Of a stretch of DNA of 40,367 nucleotides, positions 23,524 through 30,289 are shown piece after piece. The stretch lies in the IMG/VR virus record IMGVR_UViG_3300030451_000521, positions 1-40,367 of that record. One strand, written 5' to 3'. The position numbers and the translations under genes were made by a program. Under the pieces are notes generated by a model that did no database searches, was not told the DNA's origin, and saw only the letters and a list, made by a program, of their open reading frames with translations. This DNA is from a virus. Position 1 is the stretch's first letter; each line of letters starts with the position of its first letter.

Positions 23524-23617
23524 TTTTAACTAATTTTTTTAACACGTTTGATTGTCTTTTGTGTAATTTAGATGCTTTGTTAAGCTGTCTTGATACTTTT
23601 TTTATTTTTCTTAACAT
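23471..23617 (-). CDS. Very small Lys/Arg-rich protein (48 residues)
   Basis: The frame from ATG 23617-23615 to TAG 23473-23471 encodes MLRKIKKVSRQLNKASKLHK and ends SRNRKKTKR. A GGTGGAG ribosome site lies directly before the ATG. It starts inside the last codons of the DUF6321-like gene and its C-terminus overlaps the next gene in another frame. It fills an otherwise empty 87-base gap and matches its neighbours in charge, which supports it as a gene, but it is short. Confidence 0.55.
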   Translation of the reverse strand: MLRKIKKVSRQLNKASKLHKRQSNVLKKLVKNAQKKRPKSRNRKKTKR

Positions 23618-23913
23618 CTCCACCTTCTTCTTGCTTGTCTAATTCTTGAATTAGGATTATTTCTTGTTTTGGCTGAACTTTTCTTTAATTGTCCTAGTGA
23701 TCTAGCACAAAAAGATTTTCTACGTTTCGCAGCCCTACTACCTTTTTTAACTATACCTGTTACTGCTGTTTTAAGTTTACTACCTGGATTTTTTTTTCTA
23801 TACGCACGCACACCTTTTTTAGTCATGCCTGCACCAGACTTGGTAGGGCGGAAGTTACCGCCCTTACCAACTGTCCTACGTATATTTTTAGTTTTTCTTC
23901 TTTTTACAACCAT
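23611..23913 (-). CDS. Highly basic protein (DUF6321-like)
   Basis: The 100-residue protein reads MVVKRRKTKNIRRTVGKGGN, then FRPTKSGAGMTKKGVRAYRK and KNPGSKLKTAVTG, and ends with SFCARSLGQLKK and a final RIRQARRRWRC. This arrangement matches the DUF6321 family as I recall it, common in phages and algae-infecting viruses. About one third of residues are Lys or Arg. The C-terminal Cys and the SFCARS Cys might pair or bind zinc. It is probably virion-linked or DNA-binding; function unknown. Confidence 0.72.
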   Translation of the reverse strand: MVVKRRKTKNIRRTVGKGGNFRPTKSGAGMTKKGVRAYRKKNPGSKLKTAVTGIVKKGSRAAKRRKSFCARSLGQLKKSSAKTRNNPNSRIRQARRRWRC

Positions 23914-23916
23914 TCA

Positions 23917-24318
23917 TTAATAGCTTTTATTTAAAACTAAAATAACAGAGTAAGCGTCACCACTTGAGTGACCTACTGTTGTAAAGTCAATATCTCCAGT
24001 TATACCAGATCCTGCATTATTAGGTATGCCAGAAAATAAATCATAGTATTCATCTCCTGTGCTATCTGCTGGTAATGGTATAGCTAAAACGTTAGTGCTC
24101 GCATCAAACTCTATATCTACACCCATACCTCTGGTTGCCCAGTATATACGTGATATAGAAACTCTACTGCAAGACTCACCTAAATTGTTTTTAGCTAAAG
24201 CTGAAACATCAACTTTTTTAACAGAGGATTCACCTGTTCCGTCAGATTCATTAGTAAACTTTAATATCGCTACTCTGTCACTATCATGAATAGTTTGAGA
24301 AGTTACTGTATCTGCCAT
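23917..24318 (-). CDS. Virion-region beta-rich protein (133 residues)
   Basis: The protein starts MADTVTSQTIHDSDRVAILK and contains RVSISRIYWATRGMGVDIEF, ASTNVLAIPLPADSTGDEYY and a final GDAYSVILVLNKSY. It looks like an all-beta fold, and I recall similar proteins directly downstream of capsid genes in phage genomes. No enzyme motifs. It is ten bases downstream of the next gene and three bases upstream of the basic cluster. A capsid-decorating or neck role is inferred from order. Confidence 0.68.
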   Translation of the reverse strand: MADTVTSQTIHDSDRVAILKFTNESDGTGESSVKKVDVSALAKNNLGESCSRVSISRIYWATRGMGVDIEFDASTNVLAIPLPADSTGDEYYDLFSGIPNNAGSGITGDIDFTTVGHSSGDAYSVILVLNKSY

Positions 24319-24328
24319 GAGCTACTCC

Positions 24329-24835
24329 TTATGCGTCAGCAAATGGTGTTACTAAAGTTCCTGAACCTAGTGTAATACCTTCTACTGCATATTTAGCTGA
24401 GGCCATAGCAGTTACTTTGATAATGCTACCAGCTAATCCGCCTTTGGTAGAGCCATTCAAAGTAATAACATCATTTGAAGCACCAGATATAAATGTTTTA
24501 CCTGTATTGTCATCTACACCTGTATATAAACCACCAACGAATTTATCAGTGCCATCAGTTTTAATATCCATATCTGTAGCTGCTGTTTCAACTACAAAGA
24601 AGAAAGAAGCACCTAAGTTGTTTAATTGGTTAGGATCCTCATTTGTTGATGGAGTAGTAGTTACAATACTAGGCAAAGTAAACTTACCGTCTGCATCATT
24701 ACAAGTTAATATTTTTCCAGCGTGAGCAGCAACTGTAAGAGTAGTATCTGCTGTTAGGCTAACTACTGATGCGTTACCTGCTGAGATGAATCCAGCTAGT
24801 GATTTAACTGGTCCACTAAAAGTCGATTGTGCCAT
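24329..24835 (-). CDS. Probable head decoration or fibre protein
   Basis: The 168-residue protein starts MAQSTFSGPVKSLAGFISAG and is rich in Thr, Gly, Ala and Val with strand-turn repeats (VVSLTADTTLTV, then DNTGKTFISGASNDVITLNG). This is typical of beta-rich head fibre or decoration proteins made in high amounts. A TCAGGAGAA ribosome site precedes the ATG. It is the first gene after the terminator that follows the major capsid gene, so its expression relies on readthrough or a local promoter. I saw only a weak promoter candidate in the 150-base gap. Confidence 0.68.
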   Translation of the reverse strand: MAQSTFSGPVKSLAGFISAGNASVVSLTADTTLTVAAHAGKILTCNDADGKFTLPSIVTTTPSTNEDPNQLNNLGASFFFVVETAATDMDIKTDGTDKFVGGLYTGVDDNTGKTFISGASNDVITLNGSTKGGLAGSIIKVTAMASAKYAVEGITLGSGTLVTPFADA

Positions 24836-24985
24836 AATTTTTCTCCTGAAAAATAAGTTCTATTATCTTGGCTTGTCTGCTAGGTCAGTTAATAGAACAA
24901 GTTAATAAACCCTAGACTTTTGATTGTATATTAGTTTTAGCCAAAAAAAAAGGGAGCCGAAGCTCCCTTAGATAATCAACAGAGA
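24836..24985 (-). other. Intergenic region between capsid and decoration genes
   Basis: This 150-base gap is the largest on the late strand. It holds the terminator and the ribosome site of the downstream gene. For restart of transcription I see only a weak promoter candidate (a GATAAT box at about 24855-24860 with poor -35 partners), so partial readthrough is at least as likely. Confidence 0.5.
24943..24970 (-). terminator. Rho-independent terminator after the major capsid gene
   Basis: Read on the minus strand, an 8-base perfect stem AAGGGAGC/GCTCCCTT with a TTCG loop (24949-24970, sharing end bases) is followed by a run of about nine T (24951-24943). The loop is a stable UUCG-type tetraloop. 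It starts about 16 bases after the capsid stop codon. It should end most transcripts there, separating high-level head expression from downstream tail and lysis genes. The stem arms are identical to those of the terminator at 37037-37063. Confidence 0.9.
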
Positions 24986-25894
24986 TTATGCACCTTGAGA
25001 TGCAAACACTGCTCTTGGGTTTGAAAATCCAAATGAGTATCTTTCTCTAGCTTTGAATCTGACATTGCCAGTATCAAAGTCACCTTCCATAGAAGTTGAA
25101 AGAGGTGATCTCTCGAAGTGTTTGAATCCGTCAGGACAATCTGTTAATAAGAACCAAGCATCGGTATCTGTTAAGAAGTTATTTACAGAATAACCCTCTG
25201 GTACCATGCCCATGTTCTTAATAGCATTGATGTCATTATCTGATGTGCTCACTCTACCAGGTGTTTGTAGCAATCTATCAACCACGAATTGTAATTGTGG
25301 TGGAACGATCAACTTAGTTCCTTGTAAAGCAATAACCATATTTCTGTCATCAACAAAAGTTGAAACTGAAATAAGTGCATCTTCTAATGAAGTCTCATTC
25401 AAGTCAGTGTAAGTGCTTGGTCTGTTTGAGAATGTTCCGCCACCTGTTAAAGGGTGAGAATCACTCACTAAAGCAACACCATCTCCTCCAGTGAAGCTTG
25501 ATGAGAATGCGTTATTAAGCACAGACGCAGCTTTTACTTGCTTTGTGTGTGCCATTGATCTTGCTAAAGCCTTTGTGTATCTGGCTCCTAATCTATCATA
25601 CAGATTATCTTCGATAGCTTCTTCAGTTAATGCAAATGCTAACGCAATGGTCTCATGTGAGTACCTTGCAGTAAAACCTTCAGATGCTTGGTCAAATGCC
25701 ACGCTTTGTCCTTCTGATTTTACTTTTGCGTTACCGAAACCTACTATTAAGGTTTCTTCTTCAAATGCTCTATCTGATGCTTCTGTCTCAAATATTTCTG
25801 CATGTTGTTGTTCATACCTGTTGTATTCCATGCCAAATAAGGCATTCAACCCAGGCTCTAATTCTTTCGCTAATTGAGCTCTTGAAATAGCCAT
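24986..25894 (-). CDS. Major capsid protein (HK97-fold, inferred)
   Basis: The 302-residue protein has the layout of an HK97-fold coat protein. A helical N-terminal arm (MAISRAQLAKELEPGLNALF, then RYEQQHAEIFETEASDRAFE) is followed by a strand and turn (FGNAKVKSEGQSVAF), a long spine helix (FALTEEAIEDNLYDRLGARY), LVSDSHPLTGGG with DDRNMVIALQGTKLIVPP in the peripheral domain, and a beta C-terminus (FKARERYSFGFSNPRAVF). It follows the scaffold and accessory genes and has a strong AAGGAG site. Its own terminator suits a product needed in hundreds of copies. No prohead protease gene was recognised nearby. Confidence 0.88.
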   Translation of the reverse strand: MAISRAQLAKELEPGLNALFGMEYNRYEQQHAEIFETEASDRAFEEETLIVGFGNAKVKSEGQSVAFDQASEGFTARYSHETIALAFALTEEAIEDNLYDRLGARYTKALARSMAHTKQVKAASVLNNAFSSSFTGGDGVALVSDSHPLTGGGTFSNRPSTYTDLNETSLEDALISVSTFVDDRNMVIALQGTKLIVPPQLQFVVDRLLQTPGRVSTSDNDINAIKNMGMVPEGYSVNNFLTDTDAWFLLTDCPDGFKHFERSPLSTSMEGDFDTGNVRFKARERYSFGFSNPRAVFASQGA

Positions 25895-25909
25895 AATTTA
25901 TACTCCTTA

Positions 25910-26494
25910 TTAAGCTAAACCTGCACCTTTTATGCCGCAGATATGATTTTGAATAACAACTAAAACGTTTGTATTTGCCGTAGCAACGTCTGAATTTTCA
26001 GGATCTCCTGAAATATCAATCGCTTTTAGCGGTAAATTTGTTGAAGTTGCACCTGTTGTGACATCTAACTCAGCTCCTGAAATACCTGTGACGGTACTAC
26101 CTGAACTTGTGTAAACAATGTCAAAGTTTCCAAACAGATCAGCCACTGGGAAAGTGTCATCTGCTTGTACCTCGAAGACCACGTTAGGATCATCGATTAT
26201 AAAAGCAATTATATCTGAAGCATTAGTGCTTGCAGGATAAAAATTACTGAATACTTGTTCGCTTGTAGTCGGATCGGTGTAAGAACATCCATTGAATACT
26301 CCAACAATAGGAACTGTGCCACCGTCAGCGTGTACTTCAATACCGCCTCCAGTTACTTGCATTACCATATCTCCTTGGAAGATACTTGTTCCGTAGTTTG
26401 CAGCTATTCTATAACGACTTTGTCCACCAGTATAAGGTGAACCACCCATCATTCTTACAGGCTTCATTCCAAAAGCAGCATCTTGATTTGCCAT
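25910..26494 (-). CDS. Capsid-associated beta-rich protein (decoration or stabiliser)
   Basis: The 194-residue protein begins MANQDAAFGMKPVRMMGGSP and YTGGQSRYRIAANYGTSIFQ, followed by repeated strand-turn segments (DTFPVADLFGNFDIVYTSSG) and VLVVIQNHICGIKGAGLA at the end. The sequence is low in charge and rich in Gly, Thr and Val, like capsid decoration proteins. It is encoded 15 bases upstream of the major capsid gene with its own GGAG ribosome site. I recall such proteins directly next to the coat gene in uncultured marine phages; the exact role is inferred. Confidence 0.72.
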   Translation of the reverse strand: MANQDAAFGMKPVRMMGGSPYTGGQSRYRIAANYGTSIFQGDMVMQVTGGGIEVHADGGTVPIVGVFNGCSYTDPTTSEQVFSNFYPASTNASDIIAFIIDDPNVVFEVQADDTFPVADLFGNFDIVYTSSGSTVTGISGAELDVTTGATSTNLPLKAIDISGDPENSDVATANTNVLVVIQNHICGIKGAGLA

Positions 26495-26539
26495 TTTTGT
26501 TTCTCCTATAAAATAGTTATAATTTCAGAGTTCACAAAG

Positions 26540-27037
26540 TTATCCTTTGCTACCTCCACCAAAAGTCACCCTTGATTTAATCTCTTTTGAGATTGGCATT
26601 GAGGGATTCTCTTCACGCATTAGGTCATTCTCAACAGCAGTCATTTGATTATTGGTTTGTTGTTCAAAAAAGTCATTTCTTTGATCTGCGATTTCTTTAT
26701 CTATTTTGCACAGTATCAACCCACCAACTCCAATTACTCCTGCGTGACGACCGTCATCGACAGTAGGTAAATCATGGTATCCAGGTAACTCATCTGGTTT
26801 AACAACCTCGAATCCTTCACGAAATCTTTTTGAGACATTCGTTTTGTCATCTTGGCCTAATACAGATTCTCTAACCCAACGATAAGAAATACCTTGTGAT
26901 TTAGCTAATTCTACAGCTTCTTCTGGTAATTCTAACGCTGAAGGCATCTTCCAGGCTTTTGGCCTAGTGTTTGTCTCTCTAGTGTCAGAGTTTCTAGTAG
27001 CTCTGTTATCTTCAGTTTTATTATCTATTTCGCTCAT
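26540..27037 (-). CDS. Head-region hypothetical protein (165 residues)
   Basis: The N-terminal 35 residues are polar and disordered (EDNRATRNSDTRETNTRPKA). A compact region follows with MPSALELPEEAVELAKSQGI, SYRWVRESVLGQDDKTNVSK, HAGVIGVGGLILCKIDKEIA and a long helix to the SRVTFGGGSKG end. It lies between the scaffold and the capsid accessory gene, with an ATGA overlap to the scaffold. I recall it in this gene position in related phages but not its function; a head assembly role is likely. Confidence 0.68.
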   Translation of the reverse strand: MSEIDNKTEDNRATRNSDTRETNTRPKAWKMPSALELPEEAVELAKSQGISYRWVRESVLGQDDKTNVSKRFREGFEVVKPDELPGYHDLPTVDDGRHAGVIGVGGLILCKIDKEIADQRNDFFEQQTNNQMTAVENDLMREENPSMPISKEIKSRVTFGGGSKG

Positions 27038-28026
27038 GATTTTTGTAACCTCGCTTTTTGTATTGCGTAATCTTTAAATGACACTCCAAGTTTTTTAGCT
27101 AGTGCTTGTTCGCTCGGTGTCAACTCGATACGATTTTGTTTGCGTCCAGTCGATGTGTTGCGTGTGGCTGAAGCGACTGTTTGGACGGGTTTTTTGTTCG
27201 CTTCCACGTTAAACTTGTGAGGCAACTCTTGTCGCACTCGTTTATCTATCTCACTATAGTATGCATCACTCTCTGTGTCAAAGCCTTCGTTCTCTAATTG
27301 TTTGTGAACTGCAAAGGCTACACTGGTTGCAACATCGTCTGTTCCAAACCAAGTATTTCTTTGAGCCCACTCTCTAGCTTTGTCAGAGGGCTGATCATAT
27401 TCTTCTTGAATAGGCTGTGGCTGTGAATATTGTTGCTGTTTAGCCTGTTCTAAGTAAGCTTGTTCTTGAGCTTCGTATTGTTTTTGCTGTTGTTTATACT
27501 GCTCATGTCTAGCCTTATCTGCTGTTGCCATGCTCAAAGCTTCGGTTGCAGTTGCTATGGCTTCTGCATCTCCAGCTTCAGTAGCTTGTTTTAAAGCTTG
27601 TTTTGATAATGCTAATTGAGACTCAACTCTAGTTGAAAACTCATCACCGTAATTAGATTGAAAAGCTTTCTGAGAATGTCTTAATTGTTCGTTTTGTTCT
27701 CTAAGTTCATTAGCGTATTGAACAGCCATAAGCTCTCTTCTTTGAAACTCTTTGGCTTGTGCTACAGCTTTGTTTATTCTGTTTTGTGCTAATGCTGCTC
27801 TTTTTTCTACATCTGATTGATCTTTTACTTTTTCTTCTACTTTAGGTGATGCCTCAAAGTCTTCTTGTATTTCATCTTCAGATACAGGTGCTACATCTTG
27901 ATTAACCTCTACCTCTACAGGAGTATCCTGTACTTCTTCTTCAACTCTTCTATTTTCAGGAAGTGCTGCTTTTTCTATTTTTTCTTCCGTTATCTCAACG
28001 TCTATGTTTTGTGCTTCTTCGCTCAT
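27034..28026 (-). CDS. Probable scaffolding protein
   Basis: The 330-residue protein is acidic at its N-terminus (about 1-75, many Glu/Val pairs such as EEVQDTPVEVEVNQDVAPVS). It then has a long Gln/Ala/Glu coiled coil (about 80-210, including AEAIATATEALSMATADKAR) and a more basic C-terminus ending KKLGVSFKDYAIQKARLQKS. An acidic, helical, Gln-rich body with a basic C-terminal coat-binding end, located just upstream of the coat gene, is the standard profile of phage scaffolds. No protease motif is present. Confidence 0.78.
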   Translation of the reverse strand: MSEEAQNIDVEITEEKIEKAALPENRRVEEEVQDTPVEVEVNQDVAPVSEDEIQEDFEASPKVEEKVKDQSDVEKRAALAQNRINKAVAQAKEFQRRELMAVQYANELREQNEQLRHSQKAFQSNYGDEFSTRVESQLALSKQALKQATEAGDAEAIATATEALSMATADKARHEQYKQQQKQYEAQEQAYLEQAKQQQYSQPQPIQEEYDQPSDKAREWAQRNTWFGTDDVATSVAFAVHKQLENEGFDTESDAYYSEIDKRVRQELPHKFNVEANKKPVQTVASATRNTSTGRKQNRIELTPSEQALAKKLGVSFKDYAIQKARLQKS

Positions 28027-28035
28027 TCTTTACTC

Positions 28036-28542
28036 CTATAAAGATTTTATGTCATCTGGATCAAGGATTGTTGCAATCACTTCATCATCGTTAATAATAC
28101 GAACTTCGTTATCATCTTCTAATCTGAAACGAGTTCCTGCGTATCTGCCAATCAAAATCCAATCACCTTGTTTGCACCAAGGAGTGTTAGATTTGTTTGG
28201 CTGACCAAATTTATTATCTTTATAAGCTAAAGGGCCTACCTTTAAAACATAGCAGATCACTGTAGCTAAAGCTTCTCTGTCTACGGTTTCTTTAACTAGC
28301 TGAATACCACCGTCAGTTTGACCTTTGCCTCTGTATGGCAATACGAGTATCCGCCATCCAACAGGATCAGGCATTCTGTCAAGTAGTGATTTGTCTAGTA
28401 GTTTAGGATCTAATACCCTTTCTTCTGATTTTACGAAAGCTTTATCTAGTTCTGAGGACTCTTCTGCTTTCTTTTTTGCAATTTGTTCTTTATGTTTTTC
28501 AAATTGTGTTTTTTCTGCGACTTTCTCAACCATCGATGTCAT
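28036..28542 (-). CDS. GroES-like co-chaperonin
   Basis: The 168-residue protein has a helical N-terminal extension (1-57) and a Cpn10/GroES-like domain (about 58-160). The domain opens DPVGWRILVLPYRG; a mobile loop with GGIQL (78-82) corresponds to the GroEL-binding GGIVL of GroES. Strands ATVICYVLKVGP, a longer roof loop (105-122), KQGDWILIGRYAGTRFR and NEVRIINDDEVIATIL follow. It would cap host GroEL and help fold the coat protein, as T4 gp31 does, consistent with its place beside the scaffold and coat genes. The first ATG lies inside the previous gene; a second ATG nine bases on is equally possible. Confidence 0.85.
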   Translation of the reverse strand: MTSMVEKVAEKTQFEKHKEQIAKKKAEESSELDKAFVKSEERVLDPKLLDKSLLDRMPDPVGWRILVLPYRGKGQTDGGIQLVKETVDREALATVICYVLKVGPLAYKDNKFGQPNKSNTPWCKQGDWILIGRYAGTRFRLEDDNEVRIINDDEVIATILDPDDIKSL

Positions 28543-28720
28543 CCATTTGCAGCGTTTCTTTTAAATCTTGTTGTAGGGAGCGAATCGCCGATAACTCTCC
28601 CATAACATATTTGTAATCTTCCATTGATTTTATATTGCCACCAGCAATAATGTCAACAGCGTTTCTCTCTCTTTCTCGCAAAGTTTTAAAAAAATACTCT
28701 GCTAGTTTAATACCATCCAA
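28526..28720 (-). CDS. Small helical hypothetical protein (64 residues)
   Basis: The 64-residue product begins MDGIKLAEYFFKTLRERERN and is probably all helical, with a second helix EDYKYVMGELSAIRSLQQDL and an acidic end LQMDDIDG. A GGAGAGAGC ribosome site precedes the ATG. It overlaps the co-chaperonin start by 17 bases. I do not recognise it. Short helical proteins in this position may be head assembly helpers. Confidence 0.65.
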   Translation of the reverse strand: MDGIKLAEYFFKTLRERERNAVDIIAGGNIKSMEDYKYVMGELSAIRSLQQDLKETLQMDDIDG

Positions 28721-28741
28721 TTAGCTCTCTCCTAATTTTAA

Positions 28742-29860
28742 CTATACAAGTGTCTTAAACGATCCTATTCCTCTGTCTAAAGACATCATTGGCATTTGTG
28801 TTTCTATTTGTGGTAATTGTAAATTTGTTGGTGCCATAGGCATAGGTGTTGCTATGGGTCCAGGCATAGGCATTCTAGGTCTTATGGGCATAGGACTAGG
28901 CATGGGCATAGGCTCAGGCGACATAGGCATTTTTGCTGGCATTGGCATTATTGCAGGATCATTAGCCCTAATTATATTTTCCATAGGCATAGGCTCTGAT
29001 GGAATTTCTCTCATGGGTGGCATAATTGGTGATGGTACTTGTGGTATTGGTTGTGGACCTTGCGGTAATTGAGGCATTGGTTGACCTACAGGCTCCATCA
29101 CTCCTGTTGCAAGATTAGGTAACATATCTGGTTTTGTAGGCATTAAGCCTGGTGATGGACTGTAAATAGGACTTAATGGGTCTGCTTGACCGCCACCTGG
29201 TCCACCTATTGACATGAAATCATCAGGTGTAAATTTTATTTGCTCTAAATTATAATTACCTATTCTGTTGATTGGTTCTTTGTAACCTGGTGGAGTTTCT
29301 CCACCACGCAATAATTCTCCACCACCTGGTCCACCTATAGACATGAAATCATCTCGTTTTGGCATTTGATTTTTATAAAAATCTAAAAAATTAAAATTAC
29401 CTAATCCTGGTTTTGGCTCCATAATTGGATTTCCGTCATCATCATAAATAAATTCTGGACCAGCAGTGCCAAGTGGAAATCTACCGTATCCTGATCCACC
29501 TAAAGTGCCAACTTTAAAATCATCAGGCTCTCTCGTAGGCTGAGGAAAATCCATTGGCGGTTCTTCTCTCATAGGAGGCATGTCGTCTATAAATATTTGA
29601 TCTGGTGGTTTTGGAGGATCAATCATTTTAGGTGGTCCTGGAACACGATTTAATGGTGGTTGAGCAGCAAACATGTCTGCTATCGGATCACGCATAACAT
29701 CGGTAGGAAGAAAGGCTTGTTCAGGTTGCACAGGAGGTACATACCCCTCAGGAGTGAAGAAAGCTGGTCCACCTTGAATTAGCGTAGGTCTAGGTGCAGG
29801 AGCAGGAACTTCTCCTTGAGCTTGTCTTTGAGCCTGTAATATTTTATTAAGAAATCCCAC
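28742..29860 (-). CDS. Pro/Met-rich low-complexity protein (GTG start)
   Basis: The 372-residue protein starts with GTG (29860-29858) overlapping the TAG of the small upstream gene as TAGTG. It is dominated by Pro, Met, Gly and Ile, with two copies of DDFMSIGGPGGG. A long C-terminal stretch (about 250-350) of Met-Pro units such as MPMPSPMPIRPRMPMPG precedes an ordered tail MSLDRGIGSFKTLV. It is predicted to be disordered. The start region shows a direct repeat of 11 bases, GGGATTTCTTA, spanning the two genes. No function is evident; its place upstream of the chaperonin suggests a head assembly or virion role. Confidence 0.65.
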   Translation of the reverse strand: MGFLNKILQAQRQAQGEVPAPAPRPTLIQGGPAFFTPEGYVPPVQPEQAFLPTDVMRDPIADMFAAQPPLNRVPGPPKMIDPPKPPDQIFIDDMPPMREEPPMDFPQPTREPDDFKVGTLGGSGYGRFPLGTAGPEFIYDDDGNPIMEPKPGLGNFNFLDFYKNQMPKRDDFMSIGGPGGGELLRGGETPPGYKEPINRIGNYNLEQIKFTPDDFMSIGGPGGGQADPLSPIYSPSPGLMPTKPDMLPNLATGVMEPVGQPMPQLPQGPQPIPQVPSPIMPPMREIPSEPMPMENIIRANDPAIMPMPAKMPMSPEPMPMPSPMPIRPRMPMPGPIATPMPMAPTNLQLPQIETQMPMMSLDRGIGSFKTLV

Positions 29861-30030
29861 TAAGAAATCCCTTTAAACTTTTTACCTCTAAGTGCGGCAC
29901 CGCCACCTCTTGACTCACCACCGCCATAACCTTGTGGTTGTGGAGCAGAGCCGTTAGGTATTTTTTCAGGAGTAGAGTATTTAACTTCTCCTTGATCTTT
30001 AATGGTTACACTTGATTTTACTTTTGTCAT
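29860..30030 (-). CDS. Small Gly-rich protein (56 residues)
   Basis: The frame from ATG 30030-30028 to TAG 29862-29860 encodes MTKVKSSVTIKDQGEVKYST and ends GGGAALRGKKFKGIS. It fills the gap between the AT-hook gene and the Pro/Met-rich gene, and its stop shares a base with the GTG start of the latter, so translation is coupled. The composition (Gly-rich middle, basic end) resembles the other small virion-region proteins. No family recognised. Confidence 0.65.
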   Translation of the reverse strand: MTKVKSSVTIKDQGEVKYSTPEKIPNGSAPQPQGYGGGESRGGGAALRGKKFKGIS

Positions 30031-30043
30031 AATTGCACCTATA

Positions 30044-30286
30044 TTATTTTTTATTTTTAGATCCCTTAGGTCTGCCTCTTTTCTTAGGAGCTGACTTAGT
30101 TACCTTTTTAGTTTTCGCTTTAGCCTTGGTCGAAGTTTTTTTAACCGTTTCTTTTTTAGTCTCTTTGACTTCGGCTTTGTTATTTGCATCTTCATTGATG
30201 ATCGGCTGATTACCATTTAATATTTCCTCTTCTTTTTTGAGCATAGCTTTGTGTATAGCTTGCATTTTTTGTCTGACTGAACTCAT
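30044..30286 (-). CDS. AT-hook DNA-binding protein
   Basis: The 80-residue protein has a helical N-terminus (MSSVRQKMQAIHKAMLKKEE) and a Lys/Thr-rich linker. It ends in KKRGRPKGSKNKK, which contains the AT-hook core GRP flanked by basic residues. AT-hooks bind the minor groove of AT-rich DNA, which fits this AT-rich genome. It lies three bases after the portal gene. It may bind packaged DNA or the host nucleoid; either is inference. Confidence 0.75.
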   Translation of the reverse strand: MSSVRQKMQAIHKAMLKKEEEILNGNQPIINEDANNKAEVKETKKETVKKTSTKAKAKTKKVTKSAPKKRGRPKGSKNKK

Positions 30287-30289
30287 AAA

